A stretch of DNA of 64,000 nucleotides, taken from NCBI GenBank assembly GCA_020726505.1, contig JAHLEZ010000016.1, forward strand, positions 1,240,001-1,304,000. The letters run 5' to 3'. Origin of the DNA: Leptodontidium sp. MPI-SDFR-AT-0119. Taxonomy: Eukaryota > Ascomycota > Leotiomycetes > Helotiales > Leptodontidiaceae. Under the pieces are notes generated by a model, which was given only the letters and a program-made list of their open reading frames with translations, was not told the origin of the DNA and searched no databases. Both the position numbers and the translations under genes were made by a program. Of this stretch, positions 24,838 through 37,159 are shown one piece after another. Every line of letters starts with the position of its first letter. Position 1 is the stretch's first letter.

Positions 24838-26311
24838 TTAGAAACACGTCGCATCAGCAGCAGTCATGAAAGCCTCCTTCACCTCCCAGCTATCTTCTGC
24901 ACAATCTGGAAATTTGAACTTTTCGCGCGGATCCTTCTCAATAGATGCTTCGTCACCATGAAAGTTGTAGCATATCCGACACTTCTTACATGGAGCCCTA
25001 CTCTTCATCGTCAATGCGTGCATAGCCAAGCCTCTCCGACCAGTATACAACGCCGGCTTCTTGCTTGCTAGGTCGGGGGGCGTGAGGCCGAGCTCATGAT
25101 ACACCGCAAGAAGAGCCTTCTTGCGCTCATATGCAAAGAAATCCCTTGCTTCCTTGTTGAAAACATTATCACTGCCCAGCTTAAACCATTGTTGAGATCC
25201 TCCAATGTGATAGGGCCGGTCGTGGCTGGAAGGAGAGGCGATGAAGATCATCCGCGGTATGGCGATCCAAGCTTTCTTACCGGGGTCGCTGGGGGGTTTG
25301 AAGAGCTCGCGAAGGGCTTGCATTGTTCGATCTCGAGAATCTTGTTAGCGTGGGTGATTCTGAGGTGAGGACGACATGATGCAACTTACCAAAGTTGTCA
25401 TTTGCCCATCTTGGTAAGATATCGAACCAACACTGAATGCTCAGCTCCAAGACACTGTCCATTGGTATGTCTGCCGGCAGATGCTCCGGTAGGCCCGTTG
25501 TATATGGCCGAAGTAAGCTGGAGTCTAAGGACTTGCCCTGGGAACCATTGGTTCCCTCGGTGCTGCATGTCTTTGGTGAAGAGGATAGTCTTGCGGGCTC
25601 GGACTCTCTCTTCACCAAAGATGCCCGAGTCCGTACAGAGGTAGAACCACCCTCTCCACCAAGACGCCCCCAAACATGGTCTGGCAGATCTTTCAGCCAG
25701 GCGTCTCCGTCCTTCGATTGAAGATAAATCTGGGCCAATTGGTCCCTCGATACCTTCAAAATCTTTCGTGTCGTTCGCCATCGATCATAGATGAGCGCCA
25801 GTGGGGGTTTGCCGAACCGATCCCGCTGGCGGAATACATCAACATCGAGCGTTTTTGTGTTGCGGATATAGTCATCCAAGAGCTCCAAGATGCTCAAGAT
25901 GTTTGAACGGCAGCTTTGGGGAAGGATATAGACAAGATCGAAGTTGGTGGACGAAACCCGTGGTGTGGAAATCGGACTCAGTGTATCCGTTCTTGACCCT
26001 GCTCTCCGATTCAATTCTCTGACTAGAGTATCTACCGTCCTATGCAAATGCTTCGTGAGGGCAGCGTGAGCTTTCAGCTGGTGTTTTGGTACCAATGATT
26101 TGTCGGGGGCAGGTGGGGTTTGACGCTTCGAAGAATTCGGAGAAGAAGTGCATTGGGGAAGAGGAAGCTTTCTGGGACGGCTTTGCGATGGAGATGTTGA
26201 TGTTGGTGTTGGCAGTGGAGATGTTGATGATCCTGCCCAAAGCCAAAACAAGCTTCTCGGACCGTGCCGAGCCGGCACCCTCAGCCTCAATGGCACAGCC
26301 ACAGCCATCAT
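24838..26311 (-). CDS. Unknown fungal protein with a Cys-rich C-terminus, 474 aa, two coding exons
   Basis: Exons: 26311-25390 and 25340-24838. The intron (25341-25389, 49 nt) has GTAAGT and AAG ends, and splicing keeps the frame across the junction (WANDNF to DSRDRTM). A second intron lies in the 5' leader at 26330-26383 (GTGAGT, branch CCTAAC, CTAG). It places ATG 26311 just downstream, and the upstream exon has no ATG in the same frame, which supports this start. The first 100 residues are Pro/Ser-rich and probably disordered; the middle is mixed alpha/beta. Near the end are C425-x2-C428-x2-C431 and C454-A-E, a metal-binding-like pattern. I do not recognise a named domain. A PC-x2-C motif recalls cytidine deaminases, but the matching His-x-Glu is absent, so that reading is rejected. 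Codon use and composition are normal and nothing is broken. Confidence 0.75.
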
Positions 26312-26810
26312 TGGGCGAAAAGGACCACGCTAGGTTAGGATAGGACAGGGGTTAGAGTCAGCTGATATCAAACCTCAACTCACGCTGTGAATCTTGACCG
26401 TAATTCCAGCTTCAACTTCAACTTCAATTCAATCACTACCGGCTGATCCTCTCTCTCATATTCATACCTATCCCCATCCATACCTTCTTCTCCTTCTTCT
26501 GAGCTTTCTGCTCTTCCAAAGTACAGTACCTGATGAATCTGCTCACCGTACCGTCCGCACCCGTCGTCTGTTTGCTCCGCTCCCATTGCAAGGAGGGATT
26601 CGTGGCCCAAGACGCATGCGGCCTCCTGAATGCTGCTTCTTACTTCTTTACTTGTATGTTGTCTCCCACCCGCGTCCAGTATCCAGCGTCGAATATCTTT
26701 CCATCGTCTCACGCTGCAAGCACGTATCCTTACTACATGTCCTCAAGAGACCGAATTATCTAGCGGTCAGACGTCGACTTCCACTGCTGATTACCTTCCG
26801 ACCCATTGTT

Positions 26811-26904
26811 CAGGCTCGTCGCCGTGATGCATTCTGTGATGATACTGACAAGGGAAACAGGCTCGTTGCCGTGATGCATTCTGTGATGATGCTCACAAGG
26901 GAAA
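26811..26904. repeat. Tandem duplication, 47-bp unit x2
   Basis: The unit beginning caggctcgtcgccgtgatgc is present at 26811-26857 and 26858-26904 with three mismatches visible by eye. It lies in the intergenic stretch between divergent genes. Confidence 0.85.
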
Positions 26905-26942
26905 CAGGTTCTTAGCTGAACCGATAGGGAGCCAAACACTAC

Positions 26943-27115
26943 AAACGACTATTCACAAGACTACTGGTCTTGTCCTGTCGTACGTCAATCAGGTAGATCA
27001 CTTGGACCACCTCGCGTTGCACACTGCAAAACGGACCATTCACAAGGTTTACTGGTCTGGTTGAACGTCAAGCAGGCGGATCACTTGGACCACTAGTAGT
27101 TGAGCACTGGAAACG
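26943..27115. repeat. Tandem duplication, about 86-bp unit x2
   Basis: Two diverged copies start at aaacgact (26943) and aaacggac (about 27029). Both contain ttcacaag, tactggtct and a perfect gatcacttggaccac core. It follows directly on the 47-bp duplication, so this promoter-side region is prone to local duplication. Confidence 0.75.
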
Positions 27116-27273
27116 ACAATTTCATCCAGCTTGAGTCTTGAATTTTTTCTGGGGTAGCAAGTCTGGTATTGCGTAAGCACTGGTTTCGTGCTTCGCCTAA
27201 ATCTCATTCCAGCTTCGAGGCTTGCCAAGCAAGGTTCAAACGAAGTTTGTTCCACGTATCGGCCAGTCGTAGT

Positions 27274-27306
27274 CGAAAACCACCGCTCACCGCTCACCGC
27301 TCACCG
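27274..27306 (+). repeat. CTCACCG heptamer repeat
   Basis: About four consecutive CTCACCG-type units lie in the presumed 5' region of the gene starting at 27570. Confidence 0.7.
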
Positions 27307-27569
27307 GTCGGCTCGTGGGGCGTTTGGAGCCAGACCAATGGCCTTTCTCGGTAAAGTACGTTCGAAGAAATTCCATTGGCTTCGAATGATCTTTAGAAGA
27401 GCTCGACAGATGTCGCCCACAGTTTTCCCCTGTACTGCGACCACAACACTCTTGACATATCGTCCTTCAACGGGCATTCTCAGTGTACCTTGCTACATTT
27501 CTGAAAACCATCTATTCTACCCAGCTGAGCGCCTGCTCGCGAGCCCCAATTCATATCCACTCCCTCGTC

Positions 27570-29052
27570 ATGTTCAGAGTCCTTTTCAATCCATCAGTCC
27601 TTGGTGGTAGAAAGATGCTAAGCATTCCGTCTCGACTCCGCTCTGTCAAACTATCATGTAAGAAGCCCTGTTGATGCGCACACAACCCCTTCGGTACTGA
27701 TATTACTACAGCTGACTTGGATTGGCCCATCTCGATATTGCGACAATCTCGTTACCTCTCAACCGATGCTCGCGACAAGATTCCCGCCACTGTCACCCTC
27801 ACACGGCATCCTCTCTACTTCTGCCGAGCTACCTCATGCCTAGCCAATGCTTCTCAGCAAAGTACCGTTTCGTACTCGACTCAGGCTGGTTTCCGCCCCC
27901 TCACATCAGAGCCGTCTCTCCCGGAAAGTTCTCATCAGTCTTTTGATGCCTCACCACACACTCGTCAATTCTCGATCAGACCTGCTCGCGAAATCCTCCC
28001 AGCCACTCTACCCAATGTCCAACGTCCTTACTCCGAGTATATTGTCCCCACCATGCAAGAACTCCTGGAGAAGTTATCTCATCTCGATCTCTTCAAGATG
28101 ACGACCTCTCAAGTTGCTATTTACGATGACTACCTGAACGAGTACTCATTTCCCGAGGATCCTGAATGCCACATCGACATTGGCCATGGTCTCAAGATTG
28201 CCATTGATGAAATCTATGGTAGATCATTGCAGCCTACACTCGGTCCATCCAGAGGATCAACCAGTCCCTTGAATGTCCGCATGTACCGCTTCTGGATCCA
28301 TCTACAACCCAACTCCGAAGCCGCTTCAGCCGACATACCCTACTCTGTTTTAGGATTGGTACTTGGTCGCATCGTCTTAAGTGAGTCGCAATTCACGTAT
28401 TGGGTCGTTGCAATCGACCACAAGGGTTGTCTGTGGGCCTTTCATACTAAGGACGTCGATGTCGAGGAGAGCAATCGGTGGGTCAAAGACGAGGAGGAGG
28501 CTATGTATGATGATGATGATGATACACTTGAGACACCTCCTACCTACTCGAAGATGCCAGAATTATTCGGCTCTGATTACTCGCCAGTCGTCAAGTTGGG
28601 CCCCTTGGCTACCGTTTTGAGTGGAAAGCGAGTGTTGGATCCTGTCGTCTTGTCGGGTGTCCACTCTTGGGAGTGTCATTGGGAGCCTCAACCCCCATGC
28701 AAGCCAGAGCATCCCCCAATCGTCCTCAGATGTCGTTGAAGAGTCTGCTGGCCCGTCAGGTGTCTCGCCTGAGATTATGCCTTTAAAGGAGTCTCACACA
28801 AATCCTCGGGAGCCTGAATTTGAGTGTGTTAAGGTGATTGGGATCTTGGTTGAGTGGCAGGCAATGGTTTGTATTTGATGTACTCTAATGATAAATCTCC
28901 ACTCAGTAGCAATTGAACATTTGCGCGAACGTTTGAGATCTCCTTTATCCTCGTCTCTTCACGAGTTCAGCCCCTGGTCGCATTTGTCTTACACCTCTAT
29001 CCTGCACCAAGCGTTTCCCATCTCTACGAATCCAGTTCTACGACAATACTAG
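27570..29052 (+). CDS. Unknown protein with predicted mitochondrial presequence, 439 aa, four exons
   Basis: Exons: 27570-27657, 27712-28656, 28730-28870 and 28907-29052. Intron 1 (54 nt) has GTAAGA and TACAG ends. It joins a Met-, Arg- and Ser-rich N-terminus (MFRVLFNPSV, then SRLRSVKL) to RQSRYLSTDARD, a good match to a matrix-processing site, so import into mitochondria is inferred. The central region (about residues 130-300) looks globular and ends in an acidic patch with DDDDD. Introns 2 (28657-28729, GTGTCC/CTCAG) and 3 (28871-28906, 36 nt, branch CTAATG) are less sure. They are chosen because two open downstream frames join in phase, giving 1320 nt in all; without them the protein stops at 28739. 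No family is recognised. Confidence 0.65.
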
Positions 29053-31528
29053 AAACACCCCAAGAGTTTCATTTCCTTCCTCCCCTGCTACAATCCTATC
29101 ACCCGTCGACATTGCTCCTCCACGAATTGCCGCTTGCTGGTTTTTAGACCGGCACGCCTGGGGAGACTTGACTTGATCAACTCGCAGGGAGGGGAGTCTC
29201 GCACCATAGCTCGATCTTGTACTTGCAATCGCTGCGGGTAGGGGAATACCGTCGGAGGATAACATGATCGAGGTGAAGCCCCCTTTCGCCTACCCCCGCC
29301 TTCATTCCTCACTACATCCTACACTTTGTGAGTTAGCCTCGATTATAAGGTAAAAAGCGCACAGAAATTTTACGACGTGCTCCGCCAACTTCCAATTGAT
29401 CTTAGGCTGCTGTCTCTACTAGAGAAAGCTTGTGTTCCCGCCATCATTTTCCTCTCCTTGGCTATACTGTAGTTGGCCCTGACTAGGTGTAATCTGAGAA
29501 ACTGTTATCTTCCCCAAAAGGGGTACTTCCATTTTTTCATTGGCAATACATTTTAGCACTTACCTACTTCATTCCACCCCTATCTTCTATCATGTCTTTG
29601 TACAGCTTTCCAGCATCCGATATGTCCCTCGATTCTTCAGATCTTTTTACCGTTCCGGCCGAGCAAATGGAGCCAGGGGTATCACGTAGATGGCCACGCG
29701 CTGGGCCAGAATCGCGTTTGGGGAAGCCAAAGAGTAACCATTAAGGTACCAAGGTAAAGTAAAACTTCTCAGTCCAGACAAAAAACACGCAAGGACATGC
29801 TCATTAGATAAACATAAATCAGGCGTCGTCTATTCTCAACAAATGGCCAACACTAACTTTATATACATGTATACACTATAAGCGAGGTAATCGCGAAGTC
29901 CCTTGCCATCTCCTCGTGTAAAACAGGTCTTTTTGACGACCAACTAAATGGATACCATCAACAGCACTATTAAAAGCCTTTTAAGACTTTATCTGATACG
30001 CCCACATTGTCTCATTACCCTACAGACTCAGCTATCTACAGTCTCCCACCCGAACGATCTGCCTTATCTCCACATTTTAACTGCATGAAGTTCTATCGAG
30101 GAGATAAGGCCGGTCTGCTGAGATTTTGCTAACCGAAGAACCCTACCGCAAGCGATTGATTCTAATAAAGCCGTGCATAATCCTTACTTTTTTAGCCTTT
30201 ATTATCACTTTAATTAGCAGGCAACCAACGATCTAAATGTGCCTCGTCCAGCTTACCGACACGAGTAATCTTCTTGTCTCTTGGTCCTTTAATCCCTTCC
30301 TGGTTAATGTAGTGTATGAATAACATAGGAAGTATTAAGAGATTAAAGGCTGAGTTTTGAGTCAGAAGTTAATACTTCGCTGGCTAATTAAAGGGATAAA
30401 TAAGAAGAGAAGTAGTAAGTATAAATACGGTACTAGTCGATTAGGAAGTACATCCGGGCTGGGGGAGAATCTCGGGCTGTCTTACGGCCGTAGAGATGCT
30501 TCAGGACAGGACAGGGCCGATGCCAAACAATAGACTTGCTATTGTATTATTTTCTTTTCTGGAGTTCTGTAAGAAATTGTATTTGAATCCTGATGGTACC
30601 GACAACTGAAGTTTTTTGCATGATCTACGTAATACATTATAACCTTGTGGGTTATTGGAATGACTAGAGTTTAGTATTACGGTTATTCCGACTAAGAACC
30701 CAAAGGAAATAAATTGGCCTTAAGAGTGGCCTACCCCCATGACCATGGTGCCCCATCTGGTGGACAGTCTTGAGCTGCACGTTTGGCAAATAGTCCCAGG
30801 CGTAGGAGTAGACTTGAGGTGCCGCAACTATAAGGGCTAATGAAACACCCTATAAGTTACTAATTAAAAACAAAAGCAGTAACAAAATCGTTAATCTGAA
30901 ATTCTGGCATGTGATAGCAAGACTAATCAAGATGCTGAGCTTATGAGAGCAGACCTAGAAATCGAGGCGTATTCGATTCTGCAAAATGTCCTGTATTAAA
31001 CAAGTACGTTTTCACGTTTCTTTGCTTATGTAGATCGACTTCATACTCGTATATCTTTGACCTGTCTTATTTAAAATTGGGCGAATAAATAACTGAGATT
31101 TGGTTTAGAGCTATTAAAGTTTGTCGTAGAGAGGAGGGCATAGGTGGGGATACTTAGATATTCAAATAGCCCTTTGAAATCTACAGATTTTATCCTAATA
31201 CAAGAACTAAAAGTTATCTGGATATCCGCCAAGGCACATCTGAGACATCCACGCCGACATCTGGATGTTCAGGAGACTAGCAAGTCTAGAAAGGAAAGAG
31301 CTGAAAATCGAGTTGCTTCGAAAATCCAGTAGCTGGTCTTAGCGTTAGTTATAAAGATAATTTATCAAGTTAGTGAAAAGCTGGTGCGTAGTTATTGAGA
31401 ACAGTGATATATCATCGTTTCTTTCTAGGCTGCGAATATCTTAAATTAACTAATAGCACTTGCATGAATCAATAACGCTTCGAAGGTCTGTAAAGGCTCA
31501 CTGGACCTTTGAAACATCAGTCTGTCAT
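29053..31528. other. Intergenic, 2.5 kb, no convincing gene
   Basis: Short minus-strand frames at 29038-29312 overlap the 3' end of the preceding gene and have no support. The only other candidate is the small ORF at 29592. The part 30150-31500 is AT-rich without a traceable frame; a 62-codon frame at 31144-31332 has no features. Confidence 0.5.
29592..29744 (+). CDS. Small ORF, 50 aa, hypothetical
   Basis: ATG follows a pyrimidine-rich leader (ttctatcATG). The frame encodes MSLYSFPASD, an acidic middle and a basic end (LGKPKSNH), then TAA. Composition is protein-like and the codons are ordinary, but nothing else supports it. It could be a small gene, a truncated one or chance. Confidence 0.25.
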   Translation: MSLYSFPASDMSLDSSDLFTVPAEQMEPGVSRRWPRAGPESRLGKPKSNH

Positions 31529-31536
31529 CAGATGAC

Positions 31537-34522
31537 CAGAGCATCCAATAAGTCAGCCAGTCAGCTAATCAGCTGAGTCAAAACTTCAGCTGATTGGCTT
31601 ACAGCAAAACGACAACTGATTGACTTATGAGGACCAGCTTATAAGCAGCTTAAAAGCTAGTACTTTGATTTTCTATTTGCTGAAGTCAAGAAGTGTAGCG
31701 TTCTAACAAGTCTCTATTTGAATAGCGCCTCTTTTCTGCCAGTTTTTAAGGCATTCCTGGTGCCAAAGCATATTACTACTTAAATTAGAGCTCTGTGGAG
31801 TAGTCTGTAAAGCGCAAGAAGAAAAGACACGCTCACACTTAGAGCTCATTACAGGGACAGAAAGGAAATCAAACGCCATTTTATATAACTGTGGCCACTA
31901 GGCCTCTTTTAACAACTAATACTCTATAAGAGGCTGATCTATTAGTGCCTCTTTAAGATACTGAGTCAACTGATCTTTGCGAGCTGAAGACCTACTCCGC
32001 GTAGAGCCAGAAGGTAGGGTAGGAGCCAACTGATTAAGAACTGACTCTATATAAGACCTCCGAGCCGACGGCTCCGGGGATACCTTAACTCTAGTGGCAG
32101 GCCCCTCTATTTCCTTGTATTCTCGCAGCCATAAGGCTTTAAGGTTTGCTTTGCCTTCTTTGACGAATCGAGCCATAGAGGGGCCACTCTACTGTTAATT
32201 AAAGTAGGCCTATTTCCATCGGGGGTAGAGTATTAGAGCCGCTATCCACGCTATTAAAGCGTTTGTTTTGCTGTAATATTCTTTGGTCTTTCCCTAGGCG
32301 TGTGTAATAGAGCTTTGTATACCTCTATAGTTATTAAAGTCGCCATTCTTTGCCTTAGCCTTAAGATTCTTAAAGTGAGTAAGTATATACTTAAATATAG
32401 GAAGAGTCTCCTATAAAGTACTATGTGACACTTGTTTCCTTCCCTCCTGTAAATTATGGTTCCCCTTAAGGCCTTTAGTAAAGTGAAATAAGGGCTCTAG
32501 GTGCTGTGCCATCAAAGCAAGGGTCTCCCATTCGCCTTCACTGAGGTAGTCGTTTTAGTGTATTTCGACGTCAATAAGGAGCTTAGAGAGTCGTAATTTA
32601 TAGGCGTACATATCGAGAGCCTCTCGTAAGGCTAAAGCGCGTTGAATCATACAAAAAGACGCGTTCTAACGTATTCCACCATCAAGCACCGCCTTCTACT
32701 GCTTTCCAGTAGCCTCACCAACGTTATGCTCCTTTTGTAAGTCGAAAAACAGGTCCGTACGCTTTCCAGAGGCCATGACGTGTGCCACTAAGTTATGGAG
32801 TTTTCCAAGCTCTCCGCGACGCCTCCAAAGAGCTCGCCTTTCACCTGGCCCCCCGCTGTTGTATTCGGCTTCAAAGCTTGTCGAATCTTGGCCAAATAGA
32901 TATTACTCGGCGATCAAATTAATGACGTGTCTTATATAGCGTAATCGTCGTGTTTTCGGGTCAAAGAGGAGTGTTTTGCTAAGCTCTAGAAGTGTGGTAT
33001 CGTTGTTTGTTGCGTTGTTAAGAACGAAGTAGCCAAGATTGGTAGAAGTGACTCCAAAGCGTGAAAGGAGAGGTAAAAGGACTGAAGCTTAGTCTGTAAA
33101 AGTCAGCCTAAAGGAATCGTTAGTAGAAGAGCAGCTTACCAACACCAGTCTTGCTATGCTTTAGTAGCTCTGGCAGGCCAATTAGACGTGTAACGGCCTT
33201 ATTCTGGTTGTTAATAAAATGAGCAACAGCTGCAACGACACTAACTTTCTCTCTCTTTGAACTCCACCCATTAAAAGAGAGGTGAACCTTCGATTTGGCG
33301 TCTCTAATCTCTTGTATAATATAAGGCTCAAAGAAAACAAACATATTGTGTACCTATTGACTTGTAGTTGACGCTGAATTAGGAAGAGCTTTTAAAGCTG
33401 TAGAGTTGGTAATAAAAAAGAGCCTTTGAAAAGAAGGTGAGACTGATTTTTAGTGTTTAACGTTGTCTATTATAACCTATTAAATGAAGGCGTTCTTGAA
33501 TTCAAGATAACGGAAAGGTATAATTTTGGCGTAATCTTTATCTACGACTCTAGAAGCTTGTAATCTGACAGGTTCTACTGGCTCCGTTGTAGTAGAAGGG
33601 GGTAGTTGCCAAATATCTCTATATTTATTAAGGTAATGGTGGGTGGCAAGGTGTGTTTCGACATTCCGGAGTGTATTCGTAGAGAAAGTGGTCTCCTTAT
33701 GGCGACTGAAGACAGGGTTATAGTGGCTTACTAATTAGCCAATTAGTAATAGCAGACTAGGTAATATATACAGCGTTTACAGCTCCAAAAAGTAGGCTGT
33801 TTTGGCTTAGAAAGCTCTATTAGACAGTATCTAAGCTACTATACCTATTAAGTCCGTGGTCGTTTGGGTGCTGGAGCTAGGGTCTTTCCCCGAGGTAAAT
33901 TAGCCATAACTACCGGCCGATTATTAAACAAAGGCTCTCTAAAGTTGTATAGAGAGTAATTAGGTGGAAGAGTCGTATTCTGAGGTTTATAAGGGTCGTA
34001 ATTGGCGTTGTATTGAGGGGGGGGGGGATTCGACAAGAGTCTTTTGGCTTGATTTGCACTAAAGAAGCCGAGGATTCCATTATACGTCGAAACGCGCTCC
34101 GTATAGGTGCAGTGGTGCTCGCAGAAGGCATAGATGAAGTTTGTGACGCATTCTCGTCAATATCAATAGGAGAAGTTGATCGAGACATGTTGCGTGGAGA
34201 TATTGAGAAGTCAAAGCTAGAATTAGTAGTGGAAATGGTTAGAATATGATTCTGGGGAAATTCTACGATTCTGCCGCGTTTCACCGCCCTGATTTGGGCT
34301 CTAGGGACTTAAAACACACTAATTTAGTGGCTAAAAACACACGAATTCAACCCTATTATTGACCCTATTATAGGCAAAATTAAAGGCACTAGCTTATAAG
34401 CGCTTATAAGCTAACTTTTAAGTAAGCTGATTGGCTTATAAATATTCTACAGCTGACTGGCTTACTTCAAAAGCTCAACTTATTGACTGGCTTATAAGCT
34501 AGCTGACTTATTGGATGCTCTG
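31537..34522 (-). mobile_element. hAT DNA transposon, complete ends, 2,986 bp
   Basis: A perfect 21-bp terminal inverted repeat (CAGAGCATCCAATAAG...) occupies 31537-31557 and 34502-34522. It is flanked by a perfect 8-bp target duplication CAGATGAC (31529-31536 and 34523-34530), the size diagnostic for hAT. Both subterminal regions carry several copies of a GCTGATTGGCTTA-type motif in both orientations, probably transposase-binding sites. The single gene on the minus strand is a broken hAT transposase. RIP damage is mild compared with the retroelements. Confidence 0.97.
31703..34188 (-). pseudogene. hAT transposase, broken
   Basis: The transposase cuts and joins the element ends. From N to C: a disordered Ser/Pro-rich start (ATG at 34188); a BED-type zinc finger remnant (CKRC near 33790, then H-x3-H near 33640); the catalytic core with KVHLSFNGWSSKREK (33290-33245) and THFIN/RLIGLPEL; a GYFVLNNATNNDT motif near 33030-32995; and the C-terminal dimerisation domain with MAFDFLSVPAMSSKCERVFS (about 31870-31810). 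A 46-nt intron with GTAAGC, TACTAAC branch and ACAG is likely at about 33090-33135. Breaks are a frame change at an 11-G run (34017-34027), a second one in the finger, and TAA/TAG stops. Confidence 0.88.
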
Positions 34523-34530
34523 CAGATGAC

Positions 34531-35017
34531 TCGATGACTTCAACAGATTAAGAGTGATGTAGCTAAGGGAAGTCTTTTTAGAAGCTACAGAAATTGTGGA
34601 ACGCACTGAGCAGCTAATGGATTTTAATAAAAAGAAGAAGTAAAAAAAAAAAAAGGCAGAGCAGTAATTGAGTACTTGGAACGGCCTGCCAAGCACGAGC
34701 ATGCATCCTGGAGGATCTCGGAGGGATATGTATATACGTTACTTTTGTTACAGCTGTGTCATTGCATGCAACTATCGAATAAATCTTGCTAATATGGCAT
34801 CAAGTGAAGCAAGTTGTCATTGGGGTATTATATATCATAGCTATCTTTGTTCAGCGCCTGCACATGCCAATACTCCTTCCTTATAATCGATAGCCGAGTC
34901 CTTTTCCTACTGTGACATGCTTGCACTAAATAGCTACTACCAGTCAAACGACACCGCCCTTCTGCACCTTATCCTATCCTCGCAATTCTCAATATCTCCT
35001 CTTGTATATGCTCATGC
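34531..35017. other. Intergenic, nothing recognised
   Basis: Includes an A-rich run (34638-34652). Short frames here (34508-34702 minus, 34668-34886 plus) overlap the hAT end or lack any feature. Confidence 0.5.
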
Positions 35018-36566
35018 TTATGATTGGAACCTCCGAATATCCTTCAAACTCCGAATCTTTGTATTAGTTGATCGTTGACCGAGGACTGGTAAGGCAAGAG
35101 TCGGAGCTAAGGCTAGGGTAGAGTTTGAGGTCGGTGGTTCCAGGCTAAATATCTGCGCTCCATCATCTGTTTTCGGTGCCATGCTGTTCGTAGCTGGCGG
35201 GAATTGCTTGGAAGTCATGCCAGCCATATTATTGGTATAACTAGATCCGAACCTCTGTTTCCGGATTTCGTGTAAGTTCATAGCATTGTTCCTAGTAAGG
35301 ATATACTGTACTACAACAGGAGAGAGTCAGTAAAGGAAGGGCCTACAATAATTGTACGATCCTCGCGCACGTACATTGGGTTTTGGAATCATCATCCTTT
35401 GTCATATTCGCCGCCGTGGGTACTGTACAAATAAGACTGTTGTCTGGGATGCGCACCGGCACATTTGAGGATCCCGATTCTTTGGCAGTTGTAGAGGACG
35501 CCTCGCGGGTGCTCGCTGACGGTGGGGTTGGGCCTGGAATCGAGGCGAGGCTTGTGGCGTTAGAGGGATCGTCGGGAGGGTCCTTGCTTAGTGTCTGGCC
35601 TGACTGCGGAGAGGCAACATTCGCAAAGCTTCCGCTTGAAACTAGTTTCTTCCGAGTCAGTCCAGCAAAAGTTAATAAAGGGGAGGCATTCTCAGTCCTA
35701 CCACTAGCACTGGATCTCCTCTTCGCAGCCACCTCCGGAGATATTTCCCTCACGATTTCTCGCGCCCGCTTGTGTGCTCGCTGCTCCTTCACAAGTCCTT
35801 GTTCCTCATGCTGGTCTATCCGCTGCTTGTTCGTTGTTCCGTGGTCGATTTCGTGGTCCTGCTGCGTTGCATCTCCATCTATATCACTGCCAGGTTCCAG
35901 ATCACCTATGCGCGGCTTGATAATCTTCTCCTTAGCATCCTTCCTAACCTTGGACCTCTTGACTTTACTCGGAATTGAGCTGTCTACTGTGTCGGTTATA
36001 GCCCGGCTCCTCTCTCCTCTCTTCCTAACACCAGGTTGCTTCTCGCCATTTGCTTGGGTCGTTTCGACAGTAGGGTCTGCCTTCGTCGCATCCGTCAAGC
36101 CATCACTCTTAAGTATGGATCTGCTACTACCACGACCGCTCGCCATCTTCCTCTCCACTTTCCCACTTGTAATATTGGCATCCAGCTGATCTCCAAGCAA
36201 GTCATCACCCCCGTGAGTTCCTGCCGAGCGCTCCTTACGAGTCTGCGAAGCAATATCCCTCAACACATGGCTACGAACATGCGACGCAAACTTCTTCAGT
36301 ATTGCCTCAACCTTGTCCCGCTCGGGCTTCTGATCTTTGATGTATTCCCTTAGCACAGCTATTTCGCGGATTGACTGCTCGATGGCGTCTCTGACGATCT
36401 TCTTGTTCTCTGGCAGACTCAATGTGCGATTTCCTTCAGTCGCCATCTCGGTGATCGTAGATAGATGGCGCTCGAAGATACGTGTCAATGCTTCCTTGCA
36501 TTTGTTAAGTTCGGACCCGTTGAGGTGGAGTAAGGATTTCAATTCGACGTCGGTATAGCCAGGCAT
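35018..36566 (-). CDS. Unknown basic, partly disordered protein, 494 aa, two exons
   Basis: Exons: 36566-35375 and 35310-35018. The intron (35311-35374, 64 nt) has GTACGT and TTGTAG ends with a CTGAC branch; splicing keeps the frame (DDDSKTQ to LQYILTRNN). ATG 36566 is preferred over 36608 or 36629 because its context (GCCATCATGCC) is good and it starts a helix-rich segment (residues 1-110, VELKSLLHLNG, RIFERHLSTI, KKFASHVRSH). The middle is rich in Lys/Arg and acidic clusters with nuclear-localisation-like KVKRSKVRK and AKRR. The end is Ser/Pro/Thr-rich. No known domain is recognised; a nuclear role is only an inference. The long plus-strand frames over it (35383-36189 and others) are antisense shadows. 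Confidence 0.75.
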
Positions 36567-36660
36567 GATGGCGGCGGCGTTGATACAGCTGGAGGAGGCG
36601 TGAGGTGAGGTAGGTAGGGGCGTCAGCAAGGGGGGGGGGGAGGGGTAAGGCTGCGACCGC

Positions 36661-36718
36661 GAGGCTGTGAGGCTGTGAGGCTGTGAGGCTGTGAGGCTGT
36701 GAGGCTGCGAGGCTGGGA
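36661..36718 (+). repeat. 8-bp tandem repeat GAGGCTGT
   Basis: About seven consecutive GAGGCTGT/GAGGCTGC units lie 95 bp upstream of the start of the gene at 35018-36566, next to a G run at 36630-36640. Confidence 0.9.
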
Positions 36719-37159
36719 ATTCAGGAAAGTTCGTGGCGTTGCAGCGCAGCGATGCTGGGCATTGCAGATGGTTGTTTCAAGGTTTCGAGGTGCCTCGTAT
36801 GTGCTGAGGACTGATGTGGTTGTTGGGTAGAGCGTTAGAAGTAAGGAGGGTGGGTGGATTTTGTGAAGGAAGCTCCTGGGGAACCTCATCTGTAGGTGCG
36901 ACAAATGTTCCTGGAAAGGAAGCTGACTAAAGCTCAACTATAGGCGCAACAATGTCTCGGAAGGGAAGCTGACGAATCTTCCCTTGCGAGTTGCCAGCAT
37001 TGGAAGGCCGGAGTTTTCCAGAACATTGGCATCTGCGTGCAGTCCACAAGTCCTTACATCCAGCGCACGCAAACCCACGCAGCTTCTATCTTCTATGCTA
37101 AAGTAATTGATCTCGTGGTTAATATAGTATTATGATTACCTTTGATTAGCTTTAAGTTA

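Noticed and set aside
24838..25100. Cytidine-deaminase-like PC-x2-C motif in the unknown gene at 24838-26311
   Set aside because: No His-x-Glu or Cys-x-Glu at the required distance upstream.
26394..26915. 173-codon plus-strand ORF and the opposing 110-codon frame at 26380-26712
   Set aside because: Both overlap the leader and promoter of the minus-strand gene; no domain, and the minus-strand frame is not in phase across the leader intron.
35383..36189. 268-codon plus-strand ORF
   Set aside because: Antisense shadow of the spliced minus-strand gene, which has consensus splice sites and a good start.
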